Below, piece after piece: positions 5,684 through 14,591 of a DNA stretch of 47,537 nucleotides (positions are counted from its first letter, which is position 1; the number at the start of each line of letters is the position of its first letter). The notes beneath the pieces are model-generated. The model had not been told where the DNA came from, made no database searches, and saw only the letters and a list, made by a program, of their open reading frames with translations. Origin of the DNA: Eubacteriales bacterium (lineage in GTDB: Bacteria > Bacillota > JASUSC01); NCBI GenBank assembly GCA_030446285.1, contig JASUSC010000005.1:1-47537 (forward strand), in the 5' to 3' direction. The position numbers and the translations under genes were made by a program.

Positions 5684-8227
5684 TTACTGCAGTACTAACC
5701 CTTCCTGGGGAGCGAGGTCAGATATTTTCAGCTTCCTGGCGGTGAAGAAATAAGTCAGGATTAAAGCTCCCAGTCCGAAGAAAGCCATGGCTGTTACCGC
5801 CGCACCATAGCTCATGCCGCTGCCGCCGGAAACGGCTTCCCGGAGTCCATAAACTCCGTAGGTCATAGGCAGGAAGGGTCCGATAGTCCGGAAAAATTCC
5901 GGCAAAAGCTCGAAGGGAAAAGCTCCCCCGCAGGAAGCCAGTTGAAGAATAAGCAGAGCCACTGCCAGAAAGCGTCCGGCAACACCAAAAGCGGTTACCA
6001 GAAAGCCAATAATAGCCATAAAGGTTAAAGACATCAGGATGTTAAAGAGGAAGAATTTCCCTTCGGAAACTACCTGCAAATTCAAGCCTTTTTCTAATAT
6101 TATACCAGAAATTACAGCCTGAAGCACACCAACAACTGCTACCGCGAGGTATTTGCCTACAAGGACCTGCCAGGAGTGAACGGGTGATAAGGCAAGCCGG
6201 AAGTCTTTCAAGTTAATGAGGAAGAAAAGGACCAACGCTCCTATCCACAGGGAAAGGGGCAAGAAATAAGGAGTAAAAGCAGTACCGTAGTTCTCCACGG
6301 GGTGCAGCCTTTTTTCAATCAATTGAACCGGCTTGGCGGTTATCTCTCGACGTTTCTGGATAAGAGCTGGAGAAAGCTCCTCTTTGCCCTTTGCCACCCC
6401 TTGCGCAAGCCCTTCCTCCAACTGGGAAGCTCCTTTTACTAGTTGCCCTAAGCCAGCGTGTAGCTCAGAAAGGGCGCCAGCAATTTTTTCCGTGCCACCT
6501 GCCAGTTCGGCCGCTCCGCTGGTCGCTTTTGCCGTACCCTCTGCCAATTGTTTTCCGCCTGTTGCTAACTGCTGAGCAGCACCCCCCAGTTTCCTGCTCC
6601 CTTCAACCAGTTGCGAAAGGCCAGCATAAAAATCACCATACCCGCGCTGCAGGCGGCCAAACCCCTCATCCAAAACGGCCATTTTCTCCGGCAGCCCAGC
6701 TGTGCTACTGACAATGGTCTGCAGCCCTTGACTCAAAGCACCAGCGCCATTCTCAAGTTGCCTGGAACCATCTCTTACCGCCAGAGCCCCTTCCTTTAGC
6801 GTTTCTGCCTCCCCTTGGAGCAAATTCATCCCGGGCAGAAGTTGTTGGTCATAAGTAGTTTGCGCCGCAACCAAAGCACCGGCAAAACCGCCATTGGTCC
6901 CAGCAAGGGTCTGTTGCCAAAGGGCCAGCTCGGCGCTGCCACTGCCAAAAAAGCTGTCCAGCGCTTTCCGGTCATCGGCCGTCCCATCTAAAGTGTTACA
7001 GGAATCTTCCAAAAGCGCTAAAACTCGGTCAACTTCCGGATCTGGATGGGTCTGTCGGTACTGCTGCAAGAAAAGACGAGCCTGATCCAGACTTTCTCTT
7101 GTCCCAATAATTGCTTGGTTAGTTCGCTGGTATGAAGTCGCCGCCTGTTGCAGGGAGGAGAGGAAAGCCGTCAGTCCTGCCTCTACCTGGCGGTAAGAAG
7201 TTAGTAGTTGATCTAAACCGCTTTTAATCTTCCCCCAAAACTGTTTAATACCGGCAATTAATTCCGCCGTCCCGTCTGTGTAAGCCTCCACCCCACAGGC
7301 CAGTTCTTCCGTCCCAGCAGCCAGCTCCCCCGTCCCTGCTTTCAGGGAAGCGGCTCCCGTTGCCGCTTCTTTAATTCCTCCTTGGAGCCGGCTTATTCCC
7401 GGTGCCAATTGCCCGGCAGGAAGGGCCGTTATTCCGGTAGCAATTGTCTTGCCCCCTGCCTGGAGCTCTGTCATCTTGGCGGCAAAGATCTCGACGTTTT
7501 TCTCATAGGCCTCCAAGCCGGCTGCCAGACTGTTGCTGCCATCAGCCAACCGAGTTAATCCTGTGCTCAGCTCCCCTGCTCCTGCCCTCAATTTCCCTGC
7601 TCCCTCATGCAATTTCCCCGCTCCTTCTCGGGCAGATGCTGCCCCCTGGGCAAGCTGTTTGCTGCCCTCGGCTGCCTGGGCTACCCGCTCTACAGAATTC
7701 GCCATTTCTGCCAGTACTCTTCCTATGGCTTCTGCGACAATCTTCTCCTCCACTTTTTGGGCCAGACCCTCAACCACCCGTTTGGTCAACTGAGCCGCCA
7801 GATAGTTTTTCCCTTCGTTGTACGTTACTTCAATTCCTACCTGGCGGGGATCTTTACTCCGCATCTGGTACAGTCTGGCTGAAAAATCTGACGGAATTCT
7901 AACGATCAGGTAATATTTTCTACCCTCCAATCCTCGCCTGGCTTCGTCCATGGTAACAAAATGCCATTCAACCGCATCACTCTTTTTCAATTCTTCAACC
8001 AGGTCACGGCCGCCCTCTATCTTTTCTCCTCCCCTCTTGTAGCCCTGGTCTTCATTAACTACCGCCACCGGCAACCGGGAAAGTTTCCCATAAGGGTCCC
8101 AGAAGGCAGAAAGATAAACAAAACTGTAAAGAAGAGGAACCAAAACCACGGCAGTGAGGGCTATCCGGGCAAAGCGGGTACTGAGCAGTTGCTTTAACTC
8201 CACTCTGGCTATCCGCAAAAAATTCAC
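5684..8227 (-). CDS. YhgE/Pip-type ABC-2 family membrane protein
   Basis: The 847-aa protein has one N-terminal membrane segment (about residues 22-41) and a hydrophobic C-terminal part with about five segments (about 645-830). Between them lies a long extracytoplasmic region. That region is built of repeats of the LxxGxxxLxxGxxxL kind (for example AAQQLATGGKQLAEGTAKATSGAAELAGG), the hallmark of YhgE/Pip proteins and of DUF-type tape-like adhesin/phage-receptor proteins. ABC-2 membrane domains at the C-terminus and the ATPase gene upstream point to an exporter. It starts GTG at 8227, overlapping the ATPase stop by 4 bases (GTGA). Substrate unknown. Confidence 0.93.
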   Translation of the reverse strand: MNFLRIARVELKQLLSTRFARIALTAVVLVPLLYSFVYLSAFWDPYGKLSRLPVAVVNEDQGYKRGGEKIEGGRDLVEELKKSDAVEWHFVTMDEARRGLEGRKYYLIVRIPSDFSARLYQMRSKDPRQVGIEVTYNEGKNYLAAQLTKRVVEGLAQKVEEKIVAEAIGRVLAEMANSVERVAQAAEGSKQLAQGAASAREGAGKLHEGAGKLRAGAGELSTGLTRLADGSNSLAAGLEAYEKNVEIFAAKMTELQAGGKTIATGITALPAGQLAPGISRLQGGIKEAATGAASLKAGTGELAAGTEELACGVEAYTDGTAELIAGIKQFWGKIKSGLDQLLTSYRQVEAGLTAFLSSLQQAATSYQRTNQAIIGTRESLDQARLFLQQYRQTHPDPEVDRVLALLEDSCNTLDGTADDRKALDSFFGSGSAELALWQQTLAGTNGGFAGALVAAQTTYDQQLLPGMNLLQGEAETLKEGALAVRDGSRQLENGAGALSQGLQTIVSSTAGLPEKMAVLDEGFGRLQRGYGDFYAGLSQLVEGSRKLGGAAQQLATGGKQLAEGTAKATSGAAELAGGTEKIAGALSELHAGLGQLVKGASQLEEGLAQGVAKGKEELSPALIQKRREITAKPVQLIEKRLHPVENYGTAFTPYFLPLSLWIGALVLFFLINLKDFRLALSPVHSWQVLVGKYLAVAVVGVLQAVISGIILEKGLNLQVVSEGKFFLFNILMSLTFMAIIGFLVTAFGVAGRFLAVALLILQLASCGGAFPFELLPEFFRTIGPFLPMTYGVYGLREAVSGGSGMSYGAAVTAMAFFGLGALILTYFFTARKLKISDLAPQEGLVLQ

Positions 8228-8856
8228 TTTCTTGCCACCCCTTTCTCCATATCTATCACCTGGTCGGCTATGTCCAATTCCCCTTCTTTGACGGTAGTAA
8301 AAACAACTAGTCTGCCTTCTCCTTTTAACTCGCGAAAAATTTCCTTCACCTCTTCTTCCTCGTTTCTTTTCAAACTGCGGAAAGGCTCATCCACCAGAAC
8401 TATCTCCGGGGAACCAATCAACGCCAGCGCAATTCCCACTTTCAAGCGGCGCAAGGGATCGAGGCGGAAAAGAACTTCGTCTGGGCCAAAATCGGCCCGC
8501 ACTTTGCTAAGCAAAGTCTCAACAGTTCTTGTCTCTATTTTTTGTCCCTGCAAAGCAGCCTGAAAGCGGCAGTTGTCCGCCACCGTAAGCGAAAAATAAG
8601 GTTCGTAAATCCCCTCGACAAAGGAAAGTCCCACCCGCCGTCTAATCGCACGGGTCTGCCGGAGAGGGTCCATCCCCAGCACTGAGATTTCTCCCGCCAC
8701 CGGTTTAATACCCCCTATAATCGCCAGCAGCGCCGCCGTTTTCCCCGACTTGGCCCGGCCGTGAAAGGCGGCTATCCCGCTGGCAGGAAGAGAAAAAGTA
8801 AGAGGTGGAAACTCCTCGTGCCAGCTAAATCGGACCCCGCGGAAACTGACCGCCAA
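8224..8856 (-). CDS. ABC transporter ATP-binding protein with degenerate motifs, partner of YhgE-like permease
   Basis: The protein has an intact Walker A (GRAKSGKT) and Walker B (PEIVLVDEP). The usual LSGGQ signature is replaced by LDPLRRLKVG. The Q-loop glutamine is not visible (VGLSFVEGIYEP), and the H-loop histidine position reads VVFTTVKEGE. It is shorter (about 210 aa) than most family members. The ORF track starts at GTG 8865, but that GTG lies inside the AGGGGGTG ribosome binding site. TTG at 8856 sits 6 bases after that site and is the better start. The stop overlaps the permease start by 4 bases. It probably drives or regulates YhgE-type export; weak catalysis is possible. Confidence 0.88.
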   Translation of the reverse strand: MAVSFRGVRFSWHEEFPPLTFSLPASGIAAFHGRAKSGKTAALLAIIGGIKPVAGEISVLGMDPLRQTRAIRRRVGLSFVEGIYEPYFSLTVADNCRFQAALQGQKIETRTVETLLSKVRADFGPDEVLFRLDPLRRLKVGIALALIGSPEIVLVDEPFRSLKRNEEEEVKEIFRELKGEGRLVVFTTVKEGELDIADQVIDMEKGVARK

Positions 8857-8876
8857 ATTGCGCACCCCCTTTCTTG

Positions 8877-8893
8877 ACTGACTGGTCAGTATA
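8877..8893 (-). promoter_or_regulatory. TetR-type operator overlapping the -10 region of the ABC/YhgE/TetR operon
   Basis: ACTGAC-TG-GTCAGT is a perfect 6-bp inverted repeat (8877-8890), typical in sequence of TetR-family operators. On the minus strand it abuts TATACT (8888-8893), a -10-like box, 20-35 bases upstream of the ATPase start. No clear -35 box is seen. Binding by the operon's own TetR protein is the natural inference. Confidence 0.65.
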
Positions 8894-9171
8894 TAATCAA
8901 TATAAAAAAAAACGCCATGCGATTCAACCCCCGAAAAAAGTAAATAAGCATGTTTTCTCTTTGAGCTTTCTTTTAAAGTTCTTGAGCCTTCTTTCTTACG
9001 ATCTAAAAAAGCCGGCAGATTGTCAGCCCTTTTCTCTTAACTGGATTTTTAACCGTAGCCTGTACCCCTTCGAAAAGGTCTTGGCCTACGTTCCCAAGAA
9101 TCTGGGGCAACAAAATTAAGTTCCCCAAAGAAAAGAAACCCACCTGTTTCCCGTAGCCTCTCGGAAAGAAA
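8894..9171. other. Intergenic region between fhs terminator and ABC operon promoter
   Basis: About 280 bases without a supportable gene. The short ORFs here (8874..9119 plus, 9003..9371 minus) have no ribosome binding site or recognisable product. The part next to 8894 is AT-rich and should hold the upstream promoter element of the ABC operon. Confidence 0.5.
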
Positions 9172-9200
9172 AAAGGGAAGGTGATTGCCACCTTCCCTTT
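9172..9200 (-). terminator. Terminator after fhs
   Basis: AAAGGGAAGGTG and CACCTTCCCTTT form a perfect 12-bp stem with a 5-base loop, 12 bases past the fhs stop; on the minus strand a TTTTC tract follows. A strong intrinsic terminator. Confidence 0.9.
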
Positions 9201-9211
9201 CCGTCTCTTGT

Positions 9212-10972
9212 TTAGAAGAGACCCTTGACCGCACCCGTGTTGACGTCGATGTCGATACGGCGGAAAGCCGGGTCGGAAGAAGTACCGGGCATCAGGCTGA
9301 TGTCGCCAGCCATGGGGCAGAGGAACTTCGCGCCGCTGTAAACCAGGATGTCGCGGATAGGCAGTACCCACCCTTTGGGAACACCTTTCAGGTTGGGATC
9401 GTGGGACAGGCTCAGGTGGGTCTTGACCATCATGGTCTGATAGTCGCGGTACTTGGGATCGGACTCGAACCGCTTGGCTTTTTCCTCCGCCACCGGCGAC
9501 CAGGATACGCCATCGGCACCGTATACTTCTTTCGCGATGAGCTCTACGCGCTGACGCAGCGGCATCTCCAGCGGATACAGGAACTTGAAGTCCACTTTTT
9601 CGTTGCAGGCGTCGATAACCGCATCCGCCAGCTCAAGCGCACCTTCGCCACCCTTGAGCCAGTGCTCGGACACAGCGCACCGGACACCCAGCTCTTCCAT
9701 TCTCCGCTTAACCAGTTTAATTTCCTCTTCGGTATCAGTAAAGAATTTGTTGATGCAGACGACTGGCACGATTCCGGACTTCTTGACCACGTTGACCATG
9801 TGAATGAGGTTTTCCAAGCCCTTGTCAACCAGCTCCAGGTTTTCAGAGGTGTACTCGCTGGGAATGGGCCGACCAGGCACAACTTTGGGACCGCCACCGT
9901 GCATCTTGAGAGCCCGGATAGTGCACACCACAACGGATACGTTGGGAATGAGACCGCTCAAGCGGCATTTGACGTTCCAGAACTTCTCGAAGCCGATATC
10001 AGCAGCAAAACCGCTCTCGGTAACATGGTAATCGAACATCTTGAGACCCATCCGGTCAGCGATGATGGAGCTCTGACCGATAGCAATGTTGGCGAAGGGA
10101 CCAGCATGCACCAGCACCGGCTGACCTTCAACCGTAGCACACAGGGTGGGATGGATGGTGTTCCGCATCCAAGCGGCCATCGCACCGGCAACTTCCAGGT
10201 CCTCGCAGGTAATGGGGTTACCACGACGGTCAAAAGCGACGGTAATTTCACCGATACGCTTCCGCAGGTCAGCCAAGTCAGTAGCCACAGCCAGAATAGC
10301 CATCAATTCGGAGCTAACGGAAATGCCAAACCAGGACTGCATCGGGTAGCCGTCTTTCTTCCCGCCGAGACCAATGACGATGTTCCGCAGAGCCTGGGCT
10401 GCAAAGTCGATCACCCAGCCCATCTGGACATTTTTCGGGTCAATGTCCAGACGACGGAGACCACGCTGGGCCAGCTCTTCGTCAGTGTAGTTGGCCTCGT
10501 GCTGCATGCGGGCAGTAAGAGCAACCATAGCCAGGTTATGAGCGTTGGTAATGTCATTGATGTCGCCCGTCAGACCCAGGGAGAACTCAGTCATGGGAAT
10601 CAGGAGAGCGTTACCGCCGCCAGCAGCCGTACCTTTAATGTTCATGGTAGGACCGCCAGAAGGCTGCCGGAGAGCTCCACCAACATTTACTCCCCGCTTA
10701 CCAAGACCTTCGATTAGGCCGATGGAAACGGTGGTTTTACCTTCTCCCAGCGGAGTCGGAGTAATAGCGGTTACCTCGATGAACTTGCCGTTAGGACGGT
10801 CCTTCAGCCGCTCCATTACCTTCAGGAAGTTAATCTTGGGAGTTCTCCCGTAGGGGATCATCTCGTCCTTTTCCAGTCCCAGCTTCTCGGCCCACTCTTC
10901 ATAAGTGGGAAGATATTTCTCCGCTTCCTGGGCTATTTCCCAGTCTTTCATTTTAGTAGGATCGTACGGCAT
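9212..10972 (-). CDS. fhs: Formate--tetrahydrofolate ligase, divergent type
   Basis: The enzyme makes 10-formyl-THF from formate, THF and ATP. It is the entry to the methyl branch of the Wood-Ljungdahl pathway and to one-carbon supply. The P-loop [11 protein letters not shown] (71-81), [46 protein letters not shown] and IRALKMHGG are family marks. The 586-aa length exceeds the 559 aa of the Moorella enzyme. Where acetogen enzymes have REPSLGPxFGxKGGAAGGG this one has [19 protein letters not shown] (102-120), and it carries an insertion near residues 150-170. It thus belongs to a divergent clade. The start ATG follows GAGAGG. It is monocistronic, with a leader of about 170 bases or more. Confidence 0.95.
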   Translation of the reverse strand: MPYDPTKMKDWEIAQEAEKYLPTYEEWAEKLGLEKDEMIPYGRTPKINFLKVMERLKDRPNGKFIEVTAITPTPLGEGKTTVSIGLIEGLGKRGVNVGGALRQPSGGPTMNIKGTAAGGGNALLIPMTEFSLGLTGDINDITNAHNLAMVALTARMQHEANYTDEELAQRGLRRLDIDPKNVQMGWVIDFAAQALRNIVIGLGGKKDGYPMQSWFGISVSSELMAILAVATDLADLRKRIGEITVAFDRRGNPITCEDLEVAGAMAAWMRNTIHPTLCATVEGQPVLVHAGPFANIAIGQSSIIADRMGLKMFDYHVTESGFAADIGFEKFWNVKCRLSGLIPNVSVVVCTIRALKMHGGGPKVVPGRPIPSEYTSENLELVDKGLENLIHMVNVVKKSGIVPVVCINKFFTDTEEEIKLVKRRMEELGVRCAVSEHWLKGGEGALELADAVIDACNEKVDFKFLYPLEMPLRQRVELIAKEVYGADGVSWSPVAEEKAKRFESDPKYRDYQTMMVKTHLSLSHDPNLKGVPKGWVLPIRDILVYSGAKFLCPMAGDISLMPGTSSDPAFRRIDIDVNTGAVKGLF

Positions 10973-11282
10973 TCGCTAACCTCTCCCTTCGTTTTATTTT
11001 TTTATTTTTTCACAGGCCTCTCCTAACCTTCCCCCACCTGCGTCCTCCCCACCTCCCTTCAATTACACGCAGGATCAACACACCTTATGCCCTTTCCTAA
11101 AAGCCGGAAGAACCTTTCCTCCTCGTGTTTTGTGACTTAACTTACATTCTAGTATCTAACTTATAGTTATTCGCTGTCCAAGGCAAAACTCCTGCTGGTA
11201 AAGAAAAAATATTTGCAAAATTAAAATCGCAAACAATTATCGACAAAAAGGAAATAGTCGTTATTATCAAGTACAAGGGAAG
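10973..11282 (-). promoter_or_regulatory. fhs promoter and leader region
   Basis: A possible promoter on the minus strand is TTGGAC, 17 bp, TAGATA (near plus-strand 11155-11185). Downstream of it the leader contains CCTGCGT and ACGCAGG (11067-11073 and 11037-11043), which pair as a 7-bp stem. The loop is purine-rich and holds GGGAGGTGGGG, a decoy-like Shine-Dalgarno sequence. A run of A/T then precedes the real ribosome binding site. No known riboswitch was recognised. The promoter boxes are moderate matches only. Confidence 0.4.
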
Positions 11283-11675
11283 TTATTCTCTTTTTGCTTG
11301 GGCTTTGGCTACAAATTTTTCCGTTTCGACAATATAGCGGGTATGTTCTCCCTCGCCAATGAGGTCCTTGCCGTCATAAGCCGTTACTTTAAACTTGAGT
11401 TTGCGTCCGTCGACCTCCACCAGTTCCGACCTGGCCACTACTTCCATTCCCACCGGGGTTGCCGCCAAATGCTTCACTTTTACCTTGGTCCCCACCGTCG
11501 TCATTCCTTCCGGCAGAAAGGGCTGGACCGATTCAAGAGCCGCTTTTTCCATCAAGGCAATCATCGCCGGCGTTGCCAAAAACGGCACGTTGCCGCTTCC
11601 GTGAGTTATGGCTGTATTAGCCTCTGAAACCACCGTCCTGGCTTCCCCCAGGATCCCAGGCTTGAGTTCGCTCAT
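11283..11675 (-). CDS. Hotdog-fold thioesterase of the fluoroacetyl-CoA thioesterase (FlK) type
   Basis: The 130-aa protein has the FlK-like layout: SGNVPFLATPAMIALMEKA (27-45), then GTKVKVKHLAATPVGM (62-77). Thr35, Glu43 and His69 have the same spacing as the catalytic Thr42-Glu50-His76 of Streptomyces cattleya FlK (a constant offset of 7). Family members of this size are widespread in Firmicutes and usually act on unknown short acyl-CoAs, so fluoroacetate is not implied. The start ATG has AAGGAGG upstream. It stands alone between fhs and the lipoprotein gene, on the same strand. Confidence 0.88.
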   Translation of the reverse strand: MSELKPGILGEARTVVSEANTAITHGSGNVPFLATPAMIALMEKAALESVQPFLPEGMTTVGTKVKVKHLAATPVGMEVVARSELVEVDGRKLKFKVTAYDGKDLIGEGEHTRYIVETEKFVAKAQAKRE

Positions 11676-11756
11676 AAACTCGCGCCTCCTTTCACTAATT
11701 TAAAGGTTTATTCGTCACAAAGAAACAAAATCCTGCCTGACCACACATAACCACTA

Positions 11757-12815
11757 TTAATTTTCAACCAGTCTGCCGCCGCCGTGCCCTGCAGCCACCC
11801 ATTTCCAGGGAGCCTTAGTTCCAGTGTATTCTTTCTCCGCCACCACCTGCCAGCGCTCTCCCTGCCAGCGGAGAAGGGTCATTTTTCCATCTCCTTTATC
11901 TTCGGGTTTATCCCAGGGCCGGTCGCGGAAAAGCAGCAACCATTCCGGCGGGCCGTCCTTGGACAGCAAAGGCACTAGTCCCCAGAAATACGGCGTCTTC
12001 CTCTCGTTCAACGTTGCCACGAGACTCCTGTCAGCCAGAACCCGCCGCCGCTGTTCTAACAACCAGTTTAGATCATAGTTTTCCGGTGGAACCATAACCG
12101 GCGTGAAATTTATGTCTAAAAGAGGAAAGCGCTCCCTCACCGCCCGGTGCCACTGTTCCACCCGTTCCGGGCTCATAGCAGAAAAGTGTTCGATGTAGTG
12201 GTAAAGGGCTAGTTCTGCTTCCTGCAGAGGGTAAGCCCAAATTCCTCCAGAGAGAGTAAAACCTTTTACATGGGTATAAGCCGGACCGCTCACTATATAC
12301 CGACCTTTGTTGCGCTCGTCGCTGTAGTCTTTTGCTCCCCCTTTTGCTACAGCGTAATCCATGTCAGCATGCTGTTTCCAGACCCATTCCTGAACACCTG
12401 GAGGAACTTTGCCAGTATAACGATACTTCCCTTCAGGGTCAAAAACTTCGATAAAGCCTAAGCTCTTGTTCGTGTACTTAAGGGGCACATCGGGTTTTTC
12501 CGGAGCATAGGCATAGAGAATTCCCGTGTCCTTTCCGTTCGGCATTGACCAGTCAGCCTCTTGAGGATAACCGTAACCGGGGTAGTCCTTGTCCAAACGG
12601 GGAAACACTTCCTGCTCCTTGGGATCCCGGTAGGGTACGTAAAGCATGGTGTAACCATTGGTGGTAGTATACTGGAAAAAGGTCGGTTTGGAATCTGGCA
12701 GGGGCCAGATCGCCAATTTTTCCCCCTCTTTTTTCTCACTTTTTGCCCCGGCACAGCCGGCAGTAATTACGATAAACACCAGCAGGAAAAGTGCGTGTCG
12801 CAGTAGTCTTTTCAA
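11757..12815 (-). CDS. Predicted lipoprotein of unknown function
   Basis: The protein has a basic start, a hydrophobic stretch and a lipobox (VITAGC), so it should be anchored in the membrane facing outward. After a charged linker comes a region rich in Trp, Tyr and Pro without a motif I recognise. It contains LYVPYRDPKEQEVFP, DWSMPNGKDTG and MLLRWQGERWQVV. The ORF track uses ATG 12821, but AGGAGG lies right against that ATG. TTG at 12815 is 7 bases from the site and is the better start (MKRLLRHALFLLV). Its start region overlaps the end of the radical SAM gene, so it belongs to that four-gene operon. Confidence 0.75.
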   Translation of the reverse strand: MKRLLRHALFLLVFIVITAGCAGAKSEKKEGEKLAIWPLPDSKPTFFQYTTTNGYTMLYVPYRDPKEQEVFPRLDKDYPGYGYPQEADWSMPNGKDTGILYAYAPEKPDVPLKYTNKSLGFIEVFDPEGKYRYTGKVPPGVQEWVWKQHADMDYAVAKGGAKDYSDERNKGRYIVSGPAYTHVKGFTLSGGIWAYPLQEAELALYHYIEHFSAMSPERVEQWHRAVRERFPLLDINFTPVMVPPENYDLNWLLEQRRRVLADRSLVATLNERKTPYFWGLVPLLSKDGPPEWLLLFRDRPWDKPEDKGDGKMTLLRWQGERWQVVAEKEYTGTKAPWKWVAAGHGGGRLVEN

Positions 12816-14098
12816 TACCATCCCTCCTTTAATTTTTTCTTCTCCCTGCCCCGGGGACGGCTGAAATTGCCAATCTTCACCTCGGGCAATTCCCGCTGCA
12901 GGAGGTCCACCATGGCTCCCACTCCTATTCCTTTCTCCTGCGCCCGGGGTAGCCGCGAAAACAAATAATCGGGATCTATGTTCAGATTGCGCAGTTGAAC
13001 CATATTAACCCCCGTCTCCCGGATAAACTCCACCAGCGCTCTTATCTCTTTTGGTCTGTCCGTTAAGCCCGGCATGGTAAGAAGGTTCAGAGAAACGTAT
13101 ACTCCTGCCTTCCGGGCTTCCCGGATACTAGCCTTTACATCCTGGAGGGAATAATTGCGGGGGCAAAAATAAGCCCGAAAAACTTCTTCCCGGGCAGAGA
13201 TAAAACTCACCCGCATGGTATCCAGTCCGGCATCTACCAAAGCTGCGATTCCAGCGGTATGGCCGCCGTTGGTATTGATGTTAATAGTTCCGGCCGACGT
13301 TCTCTTTCTTATCTCTTTTATCGCCGTGGCCAACAAAGGCGCCTGTAAGGCCGGTTCTCCCTCGCAACCCTGGCCGAAACTGATTATGGCCTCTTCCCCT
13401 TCGCTCAAGTGCTTCCAACCGACTTCCACTATTTCTTCCCAAGTCGGCAGGAAATCAATTCTGCTCTGGGGCGCGGGACAGCACTCCGCCGGCTGGAAGG
13501 AAATACAGCCAAGGCAACCGGCGTTACACACCGGCGAAGAAGGTATCCCCCCCTCCCAGCGGCGATAAAAAATGTTCTGCGCCGTGAAACAATTGTACTC
13601 GAGGGCACAACGAGCCAGATGTTTTAACAGCCGGTTACCAGGCATCTCCTGTCGCCGCCGCTCGATCAGCCGGGGTAGTTGGGGAGTCGAATAATAACAA
13701 GGGTCCCACCGCTCGGGATCATCGGTCCGCCTGGCCGCCACATAAAACCCGTCCTCCCGCCAAGCTACAGCGGTAAAGCCGAAGAGGGGCAGGGGCTGGG
13801 CTTCCCTGCGCGCATAAGCTGGGAGATAAAGACGGGTAAAGCCCTGAGGCAGAAGAGCAGCCACCGCATACACCTTTCCCCAGCCCCGGTACGGGTCCCG
13901 GACCACTTCCTGCAGCTTCCCCCGCCGGTCAAAACCGAGGGGTCTTCCCTGCGGCACCAGCACCAGGGTTGCCCCCGGCGGAAGGGGTATTAGCTCCTCT
14001 TCGCTGAGGGGGACGATGCTATCCCCCGTCCTTCCCGCCGCCTGCAAAACCGGGTGTTCATATACCTCTCCTTTTTCATTGGCCAGGAGGAGTCGCAA
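12812..14098 (-). CDS. Radical SAM protein of unknown function
   Basis: A CNAGCLGC motif (Cx3Cx2C) near residue 190 binds the SAM-coordinating 4Fe-4S cluster. Next come GQGCEGEPAL (the SAM-contacting GGE-like region), ININTNGGHTAG and LNLLTMPGLTDRPKEI, a partial TIM-barrel pattern like that of MoaA/NirJ-type proteins. The first 150 or so residues form an extra domain I do not recognise, and further cysteines (CALEYNCFTAQN, AECCPAP) flank the core. The start is TTG with GAGGTG upstream. The gene starts 4 bases after the SLOG gene stop and overlaps the following lipoprotein gene. Substrate unknown; modification of a neighbour product is speculative. Confidence 0.88.
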   Translation of the reverse strand: MRLLLANEKGEVYEHPVLQAAGRTGDSIVPLSEEELIPLPPGATLVLVPQGRPLGFDRRGKLQEVVRDPYRGWGKVYAVAALLPQGFTRLYLPAYARREAQPLPLFGFTAVAWREDGFYVAARRTDDPERWDPCYYSTPQLPRLIERRRQEMPGNRLLKHLARCALEYNCFTAQNIFYRRWEGGIPSSPVCNAGCLGCISFQPAECCPAPQSRIDFLPTWEEIVEVGWKHLSEGEEAIISFGQGCEGEPALQAPLLATAIKEIRKRTSAGTININTNGGHTAGIAALVDAGLDTMRVSFISAREEVFRAYFCPRNYSLQDVKASIREARKAGVYVSLNLLTMPGLTDRPKEIRALVEFIRETGVNMVQLRNLNIDPDYLFSRLPRAQEKGIGVGAMVDLLQRELPEVKIGNFSRPRGREKKKLKEGWY

Positions 14099-14102
14099 CT
14101 TC

Positions 14103-14591
14103 TCACCTCTTCCTTAAAAGCGAACGAACCACGGCTACGGCTTCTTCCGGAGTTTTTACGGGAATAAGCTGGCCGTTTTCATAGTAGGGTTTAAACTCAT
14201 CTCCCAAAGGAAAGTTAAGCAGCACAACCTTTTTTCCGCTCTTCAATGCCAAGGCTATTTCAGATAAGGTACCGGCACCACCGGGCAAAGCAATAACCAC
14301 CTGGCTGGCCAAGACGTTAATGCAGTTACGAGCATCGCCCATCCCGGTGGGAATGGGGATGTCGATGTACGCGGAAGCCTCCTCTGGATTCCTTCCCGGC
14401 AGGATGCCCACCGTCAGCCCGCCGCCTTCTTTAGCCCCGCGGGCTGCCGCTTCCATCACTCCCACTGGCCGGCCGCCGTTGAGCAGCACCCACCCTTCCC
14501 GGGCAATGAGATAGCCGGTGCGGTAAGCCAGCCGGCATACCTCCGGCGTACTCCTTTCGCCTCCGCCCATTACGCCAATTACCCTCATCAT
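14103..14591 (-). CDS. TIGR00725-type SLOG/Rossmann protein
   Basis: The 162-aa protein has the SLOG (LOG/DprA-like) nucleotide-binding pattern. MRVIGVMGGGERS is at the start, LLNGGRPVGVMEAAARGAKEGGG at about 38-60, and the family signature ALPGGAGTLSEIALALKSGKKVVLL is near the C-terminus. Members are proposed to bind or hydrolyse nucleotides, or to act as signalling-nucleotide sensors; the TIGR00725 group has no proven reaction. It is the second gene of the operon, its ATGA start overlapping the alcohol dehydrogenase stop. Confidence 0.88.
   Translation of the reverse strand: MMRVIGVMGGGERSTPEVCRLAYRTGYLIAREGWVLLNGGRPVGVMEAAARGAKEGGGLTVGILPGRNPEEASAYIDIPIPTGMGDARNCINVLASQVVIALPGGAGTLSEIALALKSGKKVVLLNFPLGDEFKPYYENGQLIPVKTPEEAVAVVRSLLRKR

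Noticed and set aside
5700-8200. Repetitive DNA in the YhgE-like gene as a possible repeat array or CRISPR
   Set aside because: The repetition is at protein level (LxxGxxxL) within one long coding frame; no fixed repeat-spacer units.
9185-10717. Plus-strand ORF of 510 aa
   Set aside because: It is the antisense shadow of fhs; no ribosome binding site and no family pattern.
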